Shown: positions 30,046-40,149, counted from the stretch's first letter. The stretch: 64,000 bases of DNA from Aeromicrobium sp. PE09-221 (GCF_002174305.1 NZ_MIJB01000009.1:220976-284975), one strand, 5' to 3'. Program-made: numbers and translations. Notes: a model not told the origin generated them from the letters alone.

Positions 30046-31482
30046 GTGTCAACGATCGATCCCGATGAGCTCGCCGTCGCGCTGAAGGTCCTCGGCGAGG
30101 CTCAGTTCCTCGGCGAGGAGGACGACGCCTATATCGCGCTGCGACGCGCGTGCGGCAAGTTCTACAAGGACGTCAAGAAGCAGCGCCGCAAGGCCAAGCG
30201 GGCCGAGATCGCCGCCGCCGATCGCGCGGTGATCGAGGCGACCGCCACTGGTTCGGCGCGACGGATCGACGACGAGACCGCCGGCCTGCCGCTGGTCTCA
30301 CAGGCCAAGGGCGCCACCGCCGGGACGCTGAAGGTGGCCCGTCCCTGCTATATCTGCAAGACCGATTACACGGTCGTCGACGCCTTCTATCACCAGTTGT
30401 GCCCCGACTGCGCGGCCATGAGCCACGCGAAGCGTGATGCTCGCACCGATCTGTCGGGCAAGCGCGCTCTGCTGACGGGTGGCCGCGCGAAGATCGGCAT
30501 GTACATCGCCTTGCGGTTGCTGCGCGACGGGGCACACACGACCATCACGACCCGCTTCCCGCGCGATGCGGTGCGCCGGTTCCGTCAGTTGCCCGACAGC
30601 GATCAGTGGATCGACCGGCTGAAGATCGTGGGCATCGACCTGCGCGATCCCGCTCAGGTCATCGGGCTGGCCGACGATGTCGCTGCCGCTGGGCCCTTGG
30701 ACATCCTCATCAACAACGCCGCGCAGACCGTCAAGCGGTCCCCGGGCGCCTATCAGCACCTCGCTGATGCCGAGATGACCGAGCTCTCCGCCGGCCCCAT
30801 GCCCGAGCTCGTCACCTTCGGTCACCCCAGCGACGCGCATCCGGCCTCGCTCGTCGGATCGGTGGCCTCGCACCCGGTCCTTGCCGGGGACGCCGGGACG
30901 GCCGACGCACTCACTGCGATGGCGCTGACAGCGGGGTCGGCCGACCTGGAGCGCATCGATGCCGGGGGACTGGTGCCCGATGTGGTGGACACCAACAGCT
31001 GGGTGCAGCATGTGGGCGAGGTCGATGCGCTGGAGCTGCTCGAGGTGCAGCTGTGCAATAGCGTCGCCCCGTTCATCCTGACGAGCCGGCTGAGGCCCGC
31101 GATGGCGGCTGCGGTCCGCGCGGGCGCGCGTCGTTCCTATGTCGTCAACGTGTCGGCGATGGAAGGGCAGTTCGCCCGGGCCTACAAGGGCCCCGGCCAT
31201 CCGCACACCAATATGGCCAAGGCGGCGCTGAATATGCTGACGCGCACGAGCGCGGGAGAGATGTTCGAGAGCGAGGGCATCTTGATGACCGCGGTCGACA
31301 CCGGATGGATCACCGACGAACGGCCCCATGTCACCAAGGTGCGCTTGGCCGAGGAGGGCTTCAAGGCGCCGCTCGATCTGGTCGACGGCGCGGCGCGGGT
31401 CTACGACCCGATCGTGCGCGGTGAGGCGGGCGAGGACCTCTACGGCGTCTTCCTCAAAGACTTCCGCCCCTCACCCTGGTGA
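30046..31482 (+). CDS. Atypical SDR-family protein with N-terminal zinc ribbon
   Basis: A 478-residue protein. The N-terminal 100 residues are charged and helical. A zinc ribbon at about residues 102-126 has CYIC and CPDC knuckles. A Rossmann domain follows with GKRALLTGGRAKIGMYIALR and the NNAAQ motif (about 222-227). At the normal YxxxK position it reads HPHTNMAKAAL: the Lys is kept but Thr replaces the catalytic Tyr. A 60-residue insertion follows NNAAQ. I recall similar HPHTNMAKAALNM proteins elsewhere, so this is a family trait rather than a mutation. Function is unknown. Confidence 0.72.
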   Translation: MSTIDPDELAVALKVLGEAQFLGEEDDAYIALRRACGKFYKDVKKQRRKAKRAEIAAADRAVIEATATGSARRIDDETAGLPLVSQAKGATAGTLKVARPCYICKTDYTVVDAFYHQLCPDCAAMSHAKRDARTDLSGKRALLTGGRAKIGMYIALRLLRDGAHTTITTRFPRDAVRRFRQLPDSDQWIDRLKIVGIDLRDPAQVIGLADDVAAAGPLDILINNAAQTVKRSPGAYQHLADAEMTELSAGPMPELVTFGHPSDAHPASLVGSVASHPVLAGDAGTADALTAMALTAGSADLERIDAGGLVPDVVDTNSWVQHVGEVDALELLEVQLCNSVAPFILTSRLRPAMAAAVRAGARRSYVVNVSAMEGQFARAYKGPGHPHTNMAKAALNMLTRTSAGEMFESEGILMTAVDTGWITDERPHVTKVRLAEEGFKAPLDLVDGAARVYDPIVRGEAGEDLYGVFLKDFRPSPW

Positions 31483-31497
31483 AACTCGGGGCGAGAA

Positions 31498-31538
31498 CGA
31501 CCGCGGCCCCCGCCCAATGAGGACGGAGGCCGTAGTCG
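31498..31538. terminator. Candidate bidirectional terminator
   Basis: Arms at 31498-31508 and 31528-31538 pair at 9 of 11 positions (CGACCGCGGCC against GGCCGTAGTCG) between the convergent SDR and lipoprotein genes. There is no T-run. Confidence 0.45.
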
Positions 31539-31545
31539 AGTCGGA

Positions 31546-31899
31546 TCACTCGGAGTCCGGAGTCCCCGGGGTCTCGATCTCGGGAGTGCACTCGGTCATC
31601 ACATCTTGGCTGAGGTTGCCGAGCGTCTCTTCGTCTTCCTCCGAGGCCTCGTAATCCTCGTCGAGGTCGGCCATGGCGCGCAGAGCCTCGTCGGAGAGAT
31701 CGGAGTCGACGAAGACCCCGGCCACGCAGTCCGCCATCTCGTCGGGGACCGCGGCGCCACCGAGCGGCGATTCCTCGGAGGTGATCGCGTCGGCGAGCTC
31801 CTGCTGACTGGGGCGGTCGGCTCCGCCGCCGCAGGCAGCGAGCGAGCCGACGAGCACGGCGGTCGAGACCGCGGCGGCGGCCCTGGTGAACGGCTTCAT
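31546..31899 (-). CDS. Small acidic lipoprotein of unknown function
   Basis: A 117-residue protein with a lipoprotein signal (FTRAAAAVSTAVLVGSLAAC, lipobox LAAC, Cys near residue 24). The acidic mature part includes ADCVAGVFVDSDLSDEALRA and ends in TECTPEIETPGTPDSE. The pair of cysteines in the mature part may be disulfide-bonded. Small actinobacterial lipoproteins with a CVAGVFVDSDLSDEAL-type motif are common, but none has a known function that I can name. AAAGG lies before ATG 31899. Confidence 0.75.
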   Translation of the reverse strand: MKPFTRAAAAVSTAVLVGSLAACGGGADRPSQQELADAITSEESPLGGAAVPDEMADCVAGVFVDSDLSDEALRAMADLDEDYEASEEDEETLGNLSQDVMTECTPEIETPGTPDSE

Positions 31900-32014
31900 G
31901 GCGTACCTTTCATCGCGGCGCCCCGCAGTGAAGCGCTCCCGACCATTCAACACCGTCCGGATTCCGGCGCGGACAACGGGTTGGTCCACATGGTGGAAGA
32001 GAATGTCTCAGAAC

Positions 32015-32044
32015 TTGACCAGGGTCTGGTGCAAGGAGCACACT
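32015..32044 (+). promoter_or_regulatory. Promoter of the ilvBNC operon
   Basis: TTGACC (32015-32020) and CACACT (32039-32044) are 18 nt apart. The predicted start of transcription coincides with the GTG of the leader peptide at 32051, 6 nt downstream of the -10 box. Confidence 0.55.
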
Positions 32045-32050
32045 GGACGC

Positions 32051-32080
32051 GTGCGTGCACAGCTTCTCGTAGTTTCCTAG
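32051..32080 (+). CDS. ilvB leader peptide (attenuation)
   Basis: GTG starts a nine-residue peptide, MRAQLLVVS, with consecutive Leu-Leu-Val-Val control codons (CTT CTC GTA GTT) just before the stop. It lies between a promoter and an intrinsic terminator upstream of ilvB, the arrangement of ribosome-mediated attenuation of ilvBNC in actinobacteria. Starvation for leucyl- or valyl-tRNA would stall the ribosome here. Confidence 0.8.
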   Translation: MRAQLLVVS

Positions 32081-32138
32081 GCGGTCGTCACCGACGATCG
32101 CCTCCCTCCACTGCCCTGACGGGCCGGAGGGTTTTTTT
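32080..32138 (+). terminator. Hairpin and intrinsic attenuator terminator before ilvB
   Basis: Hairpin 1 pairs 32080-32089 with 32093-32102 (one G-U) and begins at the G of the leader stop codon. It is followed by a terminator stem CCCTCC/GGAGGG (32104-32109 and 32126-32131), with an inner GCCC/GGGC, then seven T (32132-32138). The stop-codon position of hairpin 1 implies that the terminating ribosome controls folding. Confidence 0.8.
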
Positions 32139-32179
32139 ATGTGAGCTGCACGCCAGAAGTACCGACCCACTGAGCAGAG

Positions 32180-33967
32180 ATGGACCGCGAGATGACCGAA
32201 CCGCCGGCTGAGATCATCACGGGGGCACAGAGCCTCGTCCGCGCCCTGGAGCGCGTGGGCGTCGATACGATCTTCGGTATCCCGGGGGGCGCGATCCTCC
32301 CGGCCTACGATCCCTTGTTCGACTCCTCGATCCGACATGTCCTGGTCCGCCACGAGCAGGGAGCGGGGCACGCCGCCGAGGGTTACGCCATGGAGACCGG
32401 CAAGGTCGGCGTCTGCATGGCCACGTCCGGCCCGGGTGCCACCAACCTCGTGACCGCCATCGCCGACGCGTACCTGGATTCGGTGCCGATCGTCGCGATC
32501 ACCGGTCAGGTCGCCAGCGGGGTCATCGGCTCGGACGCCTTCCAGGAGGCCGACATCCGCGGCATCACGATGCCCATCACCAAGCACAGCTTCCTGGTGA
32601 CCGATCCGGCGGACATCCCCGGCGCCATCGCGGAGGCCTTCCACATCGCCTCGACCGGCCGTCCCGGCCCGGTCTTGGTCGACATCAGCAAGGATGCGTT
32701 GCAGGGTCCCACCAGCTTCCGTTGGCCGCACGAGCTGGCGCTGCCGGGCTACCGTCCCACCTCGCGTCCGCATAACAAGCAGATCCGTGAGGCGGCCAAG
32801 CTCATCGCCGAGGCACGCAAGCCCGTGCTATATGTCGGCGGCGGCGTCATCAAGGCCAATGCGGCGGCCGAACTCAAGGTGCTTGCCGAGCTGACCCAGA
32901 TCCCGGTCGTCACCACCTTGATGGCGCGCGGTGCCTTTCCCGACTCGCACGAGTTGCATCTCGGCATGCCCGGCATGCACGGCACGGTCGCTGCTGTCGG
33001 GGCGCTCCAGCGGTCCGATCTGCTCATCACCCTCGGTGCCCGCTTCGACGACCGTGTGACCGGCAATCTGGAGTCCTTCGCTCCGAATGCGAAGGTCGTC
33101 CATGCCGACATCGATCCCGCCGAGATCTCCAAAAATCGCACCGCCGACGTCCCGATCGTGGGCGATGCCCGCGAGGTGATCGCCGATCTCGTACGCGCCC
33201 TGCAGAAGCAGGCGGAGGAGGACGGCCTGGTCGGGGAGTACTCGGCCTGGCGTGCCTTCGTGCTCGGACTCAAGTCCAAATTCGCACCTTCCTATGACAA
33301 GCCCGCCGAGGGGTTGGCTCCGCAGACGGTCATCGAGCGGATCAGCGCGTTGTCCGGTCCGGAGGCCACCTATGTCGCCGGTGTGGGCCAGCACCAGATG
33401 TGGTCGGCGCACTATGTCGACTTCGAACGACCCCGCCAGTGGCTCAACTCGGGCGGCGCCGGCACCATGGGCTATGCCGTGCCCGCCGCGATGGGAGCGA
33501 AGGCCGGCGCCCCGGACCGCGTCGTGTGGGCCATCGACGGAGACGGCTGCTTCCAGATGACCAATCAGGAGCTCGCCACCTGCGCGCTGGAGGGCATTCC
33601 GGTCAAGATCGCCGTCATCAACAACTCCTCGCTGGGCATGGTGCGCCAGTGGCAGACGCTCTTCTACGAGGGCCGTTACTCCAATACCGACCTCAATACC
33701 GGACCGGAGTCGATCGGCGCACGCCGGATCCCCGACTTCGTCAAGCTGGCCGAGGCGTACGGTTGTGTCGGGTTGCGATGCGAGAGCGAGGACGACCTCG
33801 ACGATGTCATCGCCAAGGCGCTGAGCATCAACGATGTGCCCGTCGTGATCGACTTCGTGGTCGAGCGCGACGCCATGGTCTGGCCCATGGTCGCGGCCGG
33901 CACCAGCAATGACGACATCAAGATCGCGCGGGATCTCGCGCCCGACTGGGAAGAGGACGACCTGTGA
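32180..33967 (+). CDS. ilvB: Acetolactate synthase large subunit
   Basis: A 595-residue TPP/FAD enzyme that makes acetolactate or acetohydroxybutyrate. It shows [17 protein letters not shown], the catalytic Glu in [15 protein letters not shown] (near residue 59), [20 protein letters not shown], and the TPP/Mg motif [22 protein letters not shown] 32180 is used; a second in-frame ATG at 32192 is possible. Expression is controlled by the leader and attenuator immediately upstream. Confidence 0.96.
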   Translation: MDREMTEPPAEIITGAQSLVRALERVGVDTIFGIPGGAILPAYDPLFDSSIRHVLVRHEQGAGHAAEGYAMETGKVGVCMATSGPGATNLVTAIADAYLDSVPIVAITGQVASGVIGSDAFQEADIRGITMPITKHSFLVTDPADIPGAIAEAFHIASTGRPGPVLVDISKDALQGPTSFRWPHELALPGYRPTSRPHNKQIREAAKLIAEARKPVLYVGGGVIKANAAAELKVLAELTQIPVVTTLMARGAFPDSHELHLGMPGMHGTVAAVGALQRSDLLITLGARFDDRVTGNLESFAPNAKVVHADIDPAEISKNRTADVPIVGDAREVIADLVRALQKQAEEDGLVGEYSAWRAFVLGLKSKFAPSYDKPAEGLAPQTVIERISALSGPEATYVAGVGQHQMWSAHYVDFERPRQWLNSGGAGTMGYAVPAAMGAKAGAPDRVVWAIDGDGCFQMTNQELATCALEGIPVKIAVINNSSLGMVRQWQTLFYEGRYSNTDLNTGPESIGARRIPDFVKLAEAYGCVGLRCESEDDLDDVIAKALSINDVPVVIDFVVERDAMVWPMVAAGTSNDDIKIARDLAPDWEEDDL

Positions 33968-34497
33968 GCACGCATACCCTGAGCGTCTTGGTCGAGAACA
34001 GCCCCGGCGTGCTCGCCCGCGTGTCGAGTCTGTTCATGCGTCGCGGCTTCAATATCGAGAGCCTGGCGGTCGGACCGACGGAGATCCCCGAGATCTCGCG
34101 CATGACCATCGTGGTCAATGTCGACAAGCTTCCCCTCGAGCAGGTCACCAAGCAGCTGAACAAGCTCGTGCAGGTGCTCAAGATCGTCGAGCTCGAGCCG
34201 ACCGCCGCCGTGGAGCGTGAGCTCATGTTGATCAAGGTCAAGACCGATCAGCAGACCCGCGGGCAGGTGCTCGAGACCGTGCAGCTGTTCCGGGCGAAAG
34301 TCGTCGACGTCGCGCAGGACTCGGTCACGATCGAGGCCACCGGCGACGCCGGTAAGCTCGCCGCGATGCTCAACGTCCTCGAGCCCTTCGGCATCCGTGA
34401 GATCGCCCAGTCCGGTCGCGTGGCGATCGGCCGCGGCTCACGATCCATCACCGACCGCACCCTGCGGGCGGTGCCGGGCGCACAGAGCGTCGTCTAG
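33964..34497 (+). CDS. ilvN: Acetolactate synthase regulatory subunit
   Basis: A 177-residue subunit with an N-terminal ACT domain ([40 protein letters not shown]) that binds valine for feedback inhibition, and a C-terminal ACT-like domain ([19 protein letters not shown]). GTG 33964 overlaps the ilvB stop by four bases, coupling the two subunits. Confidence 0.95.
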   Translation: MSTHTLSVLVENSPGVLARVSSLFMRRGFNIESLAVGPTEIPEISRMTIVVNVDKLPLEQVTKQLNKLVQVLKIVELEPTAAVERELMLIKVKTDQQTRGQVLETVQLFRAKVVDVAQDSVTIEATGDAGKLAAMLNVLEPFGIREIAQSGRVAIGRGSRSITDRTLRAVPGAQSVV

Positions 34498-35574
<1,077 letters not shown>

Positions 35575-35586
35575 GCTCGCTCTCAT

Positions 35587-35641
35587 CACCGAGCGTGGTG
35601 TCCCGTAGCATCCTGTGATGCCGCGGGCGCCACGCTCGGTG
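35587..35641. terminator. Bidirectional terminator between ilvC and the MocR gene
   Basis: CACCGAGCGTGG (35587-35598) and CCACGCTCGGTG (35630-35641) are perfect inverted repeats, extended to 15 of 17 pairs. A short TGTTT follows on the plus strand. The site lies between convergent genes. Confidence 0.7.
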
Positions 35642-35652
35642 TGTTTCCGCCC

Positions 35653-37095
35653 TCACGCGATGATGTCGATGGTCCGCGGGTCGCGGACCGCCTCCGCGTC
35701 CCGTGGGCCGAGATCCTCCCACGCCGAGGCGAGACGCTCGATCGCCCTCTTCATCACGTCCTGCGGCTGTGTGTAGGGGATGCGTATCCAGTGCTCACCC
35801 GCGTGGGGCTGTGCGCCGAAGAAACGCGGTCCCGGCGTCAACAGCAGGCCGCGCTCCTCGGCCGCCATCGCGAGTGCGGTCGCCATGCGTCCAGGGAGCC
35901 GAGCCCACAAGGTCAGTCCTCCCGCCGGAGGGTCGATCCGCCAGTCGGGGAGTCGCTCGGCGATCAGCGCGATGGCCGCATCACGCGTGCGGCCTGCGAT
36001 AGGGAGGTGGGGGGAACGGTCCAGCAGACCCGCTGCGACGGCCTCGGCGACGATGAGCTGATCGAGTGCCGATGCGCCGAGGTCCTGGTGCATGCGAGCC
36101 TGGATCAGACCGGGGACGGCCGAGCGTGGCGCGCGGATCCACCCGACCCGAAGTCCACCCCATATCGACTTGGACGCCGACCCGATGGTGAAGGCATCAG
36201 GGCACCAGCGCGCCAGGTGGGGGAGAGCCTCGCCCTCGAGGCGCAGATCGCGCATGGTCTCGTCGACGATCGTGGTGACCCCGTGTCGGCACATGGCGGC
36301 ACCGATGCGGCCACGCCGCTCGGCGTCCATGACCGCACCGGTCGGATTGTGGAAGTCGGGGATCAGATAGGCGACCTGTGCTGACGGGACCGCGCGTTCG
36401 ATGTCGGCCATGGGCCAGGGGTCGTCCGCGATGGGCAACGGGAGGAGGCGGGCCCCTGCTCCGCTGAAGGCGTCGAAGGCATGTGGATAGCTGCAGGCCT
36501 CGGTCAAGGCGCGGTCGCCGGGACGGCAGAGGACGCGAGTGAGGAGCGCGAGTGCTCCTTGCGCGCCGGTGGTCACGATGATCTGCTCGGGTTCGGTGGC
36601 CAGCCCGTGCTCGGTATAGCGCTGCGCGAGGCGCTCGCGCAGGAGCGGCAGTCCGTCCGGCAGGTAACCATGGGTCGCCATCAGGCTGGGCAGACCCTCG
36701 GCGGCGCGATGCACGAGGCGGGCGAGCTCCGGTGGTGCGGGCATCGCGGCCGTGGTGATGGAGATGTCGTCCGGGTCGGCGGACGTGGCGAGCAGGCTCG
36801 TCGCGTTCCGTTCGGTGAGTGGCAGCCGGATGACGGTCCCAGAGCCCTGTCGTGCGGATGCGAGTCCTCGGTCGCGCAGCACCCCGTAGGCACGTGTCGC
36901 GGTGGTGCGGCTGATGCCCGCAGCCTCGGCAAGGGTCCGTTCGCTGGGCAGCCGGGTGCCGTCGGGGATGCGGCCGTCCAGGACGGCCGCTGCGATGGCC
37001 GATGCCCAGGCGCGGTAGGCGGGACCTCCGCGTGCGTGGGCTGACGGGTCGACGGCGGTCACCAGGCCCGCAGCGCTCATCTGGCGAGAGGTCAT
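35653..37095 (-). CDS. MocR-family regulator (GntR wHTH fused to aminotransferase domain)
   Basis: A 480-residue protein. Residues about 18-95 form a GntR winged helix (RIPDGTRLPSERTLAEAAGI; SRTTATRAYGVLRDRGL), then a linker leads to a fold-type I aminotransferase domain with SYPHAFDAFSGAG, DFHNPTGAVMDAERRGRIG and the PLP lysine in TIGSASKSIWGGLRVGWIRA. MocR proteins use PLP or amino-PLP as effector and often act on a divergent gene, here the small 37156 ORF. ATG 37095 is preferred to an upstream in-frame start, which would cover its likely operator. Confidence 0.85.
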   Translation of the reverse strand: MTSRQMSAAGLVTAVDPSAHARGGPAYRAWASAIAAAVLDGRIPDGTRLPSERTLAEAAGISRTTATRAYGVLRDRGLASARQGSGTVIRLPLTERNATSLLATSADPDDISITTAAMPAPPELARLVHRAAEGLPSLMATHGYLPDGLPLLRERLAQRYTEHGLATEPEQIIVTTGAQGALALLTRVLCRPGDRALTEACSYPHAFDAFSGAGARLLPLPIADDPWPMADIERAVPSAQVAYLIPDFHNPTGAVMDAERRGRIGAAMCRHGVTTIVDETMRDLRLEGEALPHLARWCPDAFTIGSASKSIWGGLRVGWIRAPRSAVPGLIQARMHQDLGASALDQLIVAEAVAAGLLDRSPHLPIAGRTRDAAIALIAERLPDWRIDPPAGGLTLWARLPGRMATALAMAAEERGLLLTPGPRFFGAQPHAGEHWIRIPYTQPQDVMKRAIERLASAWEDLGPRDAEAVRDPRTIDIIA

Positions 37096-37112
37096 GCTGC
37101 CACTCTGCGACA

Positions 37113-37141
37113 ATTGGCTATCGAATACAAGGCCATTGGCT
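37113..37141. promoter_or_regulatory. Direct repeats, candidate MocR operator
   Basis: ATTGGCT occurs at 37113-37119 and again at 37135-37141 in the same orientation, 22 bp apart (two helical turns), in the divergent promoter region. Paired direct repeats are the known form of MocR/PdxR binding sites. Confidence 0.5.
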
Positions 37142-37155
37142 GCCAAGATCTCGGT

Positions 37156-37257
37156 ATGGTTTGGGCGATTCTGGGAAGTGGACTCCTTGTAGTGGCAGTG
37201 GTGAGCACGGCGCGTGATTTGCTCCGCGACGGCTACCGGAGGACGAGGACCCGATGA
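37156..37257 (+). CDS. 33-residue single-helix membrane protein
   Basis: ATG 37156 to TGA 37255-37257. The protein starts MVWAILGSGLLVVAVVSTAR, a membrane helix, and ends with a basic tail (LLRDGYRRTRTR). It is divergent from the MocR gene and follows its likely operator. I recall short actinobacterial proteins with a helix followed by RRDGYRR-type tails, which supports it being real. Its role is unknown; it could be the target of the MocR regulator. Confidence 0.55.
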   Translation: MVWAILGSGLLVVAVVSTARDLLRDGYRRTRTR

Positions 37258-37264
37258 ACCGTGG

Positions 37265-38017
37265 TCACGGCCTGACGAGCACGGGCTCGGCGGCGCGGAC
37301 GGCGACAGTCGTGGGAGGGCCCGAGGCGACGATGAGTCCGTCGAGCCGGACCCATGATCCGTCGTTCAGCGAGTAGTCGACCCGATAGCCGGCCTCCAGG
37401 TGCACACGCACGGATGCGGCCGCCCGGGTGTACCGGTGCGTGACGGTGAGATCTGGGTAGGGAGTGCCCGGATGACCCGTGGTCTGCTGTGTGCCATCGC
37501 CGTGGTGCCAGGTGAACGACACGGGTGTCGCGCGGATCCGTACGGCGACCCCGAGGACGTCCACGGTCTGGTCGACATCGGGGGCTGTCGTGTACAGATT
37601 CGTCGGCAGATTGACGAGGGTGGTGTCCTGCGGTTCGACGGCGACGCTGAGGGCCGGCAGGTCGATCTCGCGGACGACTCGTTCAATCTCCTCGGGCGAC
37701 GGAGGCTCCGGCGCCGATCCAGGAGGTGGATCGCCGGTCCCGCCAGGGTCCGTGGGCGCGGGGGAGCAGAGAAATCCGACGATGGCGCTGGGAGGGCAGC
37801 GGCGCCGGAGGTCGTCTCGGATACGCTCGCGGACCGTCGGCGGCCGGGCACCCGGGGTTCCACCCGGCCCCGCCACCGGCCCAGGAACCTTCGGCGCGCT
37901 CCCAGGGCCGCTGCGCTCCACGTCCACGACAACTGATGGTCGGCGGGGGGATGGGGATACGTCGACAACATCGCCACCGACAAGCGCTGTCACAAGTACT
38001 ACTAGTGCGAGAATCAC
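37265..38017 (-). CDS. Secreted or membrane-anchored protein with PKD-like C-terminus
   Basis: A 250-residue protein beginning at GTG 38017, which overlaps the upstream stop as GTGA (a TTG start at 38050 is possible). It has an N-terminal hydrophobic segment (ILALVVLVTALVGGDVVDVS), a Pro-rich linker and a C-terminal beta-sandwich with SFTWHHGDGTQQTTGHPG and TVTHRYTRAAASVRVHLEAG, the WxxGDG and H-x-Y pattern of PKD domains. It may bind the cell surface. Partner of the lipoprotein gene upstream. Confidence 0.7.
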   Translation of the reverse strand: MILALVVLVTALVGGDVVDVSPSPRRPSVVVDVERSGPGSAPKVPGPVAGPGGTPGARPPTVRERIRDDLRRRCPPSAIVGFLCSPAPTDPGGTGDPPPGSAPEPPSPEEIERVVREIDLPALSVAVEPQDTTLVNLPTNLYTTAPDVDQTVDVLGVAVRIRATPVSFTWHHGDGTQQTTGHPGTPYPDLTVTHRYTRAAASVRVHLEAGYRVDYSLNDGSWVRLDGLIVASGPPTTVAVRAAEPVLVRP

Positions 38018-38532
38018 TCTTCGGGCCTTCCAAGCCTCTGCGCGATCCAACGGTCGCCACCTCGCGATACCTCAAGGAAGACGCGCTCTTGGTACGCCGC
38101 GTTCTCGATCTCCGTGTCGGTCGCTGACTTCTTTGAGCTTCCTGCGCTGGCGGAAATATCTGCTGTCACTTCATGGGTGGAGTTTCGAGAGTTCAGCGCA
38201 ACGGCTTCCACGGTCCACTCTCCACCGGTGAAGAATCCGCCGTTTTGGTAGGTCGATCGGTAGAGCTCGATGTACTTCGCGCAGCCGGTGCAGTCGTCGG
38301 CGGACAGGTTCTCCAGTTCCGCGGTGTCGCCGGTCAGAGCGGAGTAGTTCAGCACCTCGATGTAGTGGCGGGCGAAGGCTTCGGCTCCCGCGGGGGAGTC
38401 ATCGGCCGCCAGCTCCGGCATCGCGGGCACGGTGATCTCCGGAGTCGGCGTGACCGTCTCCTCGGACGGCTCGGGTTGACCCGAACACCCCATGAGCGCC
38501 ACCGCCAGCACCGGCAGGACCATCCGCCGCAT
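38014..38532 (-). CDS. DUF6318-like lipoprotein
   Basis: A 172-residue lipoprotein with MRRMVLPVLAVALMGCSG (lipobox LMGC), a Ser/Thr/Pro linker, then AEAFARHYIEVLNYSALTGD and DDCTGCAKYIELYRSTYQNG, which resembles the DUF6318 family. The CTGC pair may form a disulfide. ATG 38532 is selected so that the signal peptide starts the protein. It overlaps the PKD-like gene, so the pair is one unit. Function is unknown. Confidence 0.7.
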   Translation of the reverse strand: MRRMVLPVLAVALMGCSGQPEPSEETVTPTPEITVPAMPELAADDSPAGAEAFARHYIEVLNYSALTGDTAELENLSADDCTGCAKYIELYRSTYQNGGFFTGGEWTVEAVALNSRNSTHEVTADISASAGSSKKSATDTEIENAAYQERVFLEVSRGGDRWIAQRLGRPEE

Positions 38533-38663
38533 CTCATCACCCCCGACATCGATGACACGAAAGTAGTGGCGATCGGTCCGTTTGTCACCCGCCATCGTGC
38601 CGCGCTGTGGACAACCCTCGCTCCGGCGGTTCCGTGGCGGCTGCTACGGTCGGCACGACACCA

Positions 38664-38736
38664 CCACGCCGGGGTGCCCGCGAGGGCTGAGAACACACCC
38701 GCCGAACCTGATCCGGTTAACACCGGCGCTAGGGAG
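38664..38736 (+). promoter_or_regulatory. TPP riboswitch (thi box)
   Basis: The conserved elements are present in order: CCGGGGTGCCC (38669-38679), GGCTGAGA (38685-38692), then CCGAACCTGATCCGGTTAACACC, spanning 38702-38724, and TAGGGAG (38730-38736). The element ends 4 nt before the thiM ATG, so it probably hides the ribosome binding site (GGGAG) when TPP is bound. Confidence 0.93.
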
Positions 38737-38740
38737 CCGT

Positions 38741-39541
38741 ATGACGTCCGATCTTTCCGTCGACGCTGTCGTCGACACCGCCCGTGCCGTGCGTGAGCGC
38801 ACGCCGCTCGTCCAGTGCATCACCAACTACGTCTCGATGGACGTGGCTGCCAATCTGCTCAATGCCGCGCACGCATCCCCCGCGATGGTGCACGATGTGA
38901 ACGAGGCTGCCGACATGGCCGCTCTCGCCTCGGCGGTCACCGTGAACATCGGCACGCTGAGCCCTCCCTGGGTCGAGGGAATGCACGCCGCCGCGGGCAC
39001 GGCGCACGACCGTGGCATCCCGTGGGTGCTCGATCCGGTCGCGGTCGGTGCCACGAGGTACCGCCGTGAGACCGTCACCGCGTTGCTCGCGCACCGACCC
39101 ACCGTCCTCCGGGCGAATGCCAGTGAGATCCTCGCCATCGCGACCGCCCGTGGCGCCGGACGTGGTGTCGACAGCACGGACGACTCGATCGCCATCCGCC
39201 ACGAGGCCGAGCGGCTCGCGGGATCGCTGGGAACGGTCGTGGTCGTCAGTGGCGCGACCGATGTGGTCACCGATGGTGGGCGGACGGTGCTCGTCGAGGG
39301 CGGGGATCCTCGGATGCCGCTCATCTCGGCCCTCGGCTGCGCGGCATCCGCCTTGGTCGCAGCGACCTGCGCATGTGCCGCCGATCCCTGGGTGGGCGCC
39401 GCCAGCGCCATGACGATCCTGGCAGCGGCTGGGCGGGTCGCGGGGGAGTCGGCCGCCGGCCCGGGGACGCTCCGACCGGCCCTGCTCGACGCCCTGTACC
39501 TCCAGCAGCCCGATGATCTGCGGAATGTCGTGTGGCGATGA
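38741..39541 (+). CDS. thiM: Hydroxyethylthiazole kinase
   Basis: A 266-residue salvage kinase that phosphorylates hydroxyethylthiazole. It has PLVQCITNYVSMDVAANLLN, MVHDVNEAADMAALASAVTV, VLDPVAVGATRYR and a C-terminal ribokinase-like SALGCAASALVAATCA (the conserved catalytic Cys in GC). The riboswitch lies immediately upstream. The stop overlaps thiE by four bases. Confidence 0.93.
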   Translation: MTSDLSVDAVVDTARAVRERTPLVQCITNYVSMDVAANLLNAAHASPAMVHDVNEAADMAALASAVTVNIGTLSPPWVEGMHAAAGTAHDRGIPWVLDPVAVGATRYRRETVTALLAHRPTVLRANASEILAIATARGAGRGVDSTDDSIAIRHEAERLAGSLGTVVVVSGATDVVTDGGRTVLVEGGDPRMPLISALGCAASALVAATCACAADPWVGAASAMTILAAAGRVAGESAAGPGTLRPALLDALYLQQPDDLRNVVWR

Positions 39542-40149
39542 ACTTCATTCACGGTGTGTATCTGGTGACCGAGCCGCACGACGAGATCGTGGACATCTGT
39601 GTCACCGCCGCGCAAGGCGGACTCGATCTGATCCAGGTCCGCGACAAAAGGGCCTCGACCTCCCGACTCGTCGAGGCCGCCGGGGCGATCCGGTCCGCGA
39701 CGGGCGTGCCGGTCATCGTGAACGACGATCTCGAGGCCGCCGCACGCGTCGACGGGGTTCACGTCGGCGTCAGCGATGCTCGACCCGCGGACGCCCGCGA
39801 CGCCCTCGGAGGTGAGGCGATCATCGGCTGGTCCGTCAACGGCATCGCACAGCTCGACGATGTCGAGCAGGTCCGGGCGTGTGACTATCTGGCCGTCAGC
39901 CCGGTGTGGGCGACGCCGACCAAACCCGATCACGAGGAGCCGCTCGGCCTCGAGGGGGTGCGGATGATCTCGGCGCGATCGTCCCTCCCTGTCGTCGCCA
40001 TCGGAGGCATCGACCTCGAACGTGCGGCTGAGGCGGTGGCAGCCGGCGCGGATGCCGTGGCGGTCGTCTCGGCCATCACCCGAGCATCCGACCCATGTGC
40101 AGCCGCGCGGGCTCTCGGCGCCGCGGTGGAAGAAGGGAGAGCACGATGA
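39538..40149 (+). CDS. thiE: Thiamine-phosphate synthase
   Basis: A 203-residue TIM-barrel enzyme that joins HMP-PP and thiazole phosphate. It has GLDLIQVRDKRASTSRLVEA, VIVNDDLEAA, VGVSDARPADAR and AVSPVWATPTKPDHEEPLGL, and a C-terminal VVAIGGIDLERAAEAVAAGA phosphate loop. ATG 39538 overlaps the thiM stop as ATGA. Confidence 0.93.
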   Translation: MNFIHGVYLVTEPHDEIVDICVTAAQGGLDLIQVRDKRASTSRLVEAAGAIRSATGVPVIVNDDLEAAARVDGVHVGVSDARPADARDALGGEAIIGWSVNGIAQLDDVEQVRACDYLAVSPVWATPTKPDHEEPLGLEGVRMISARSSLPVVAIGGIDLERAAEAVAAGADAVAVVSAITRASDPCAAARALGAAVEEGRAR

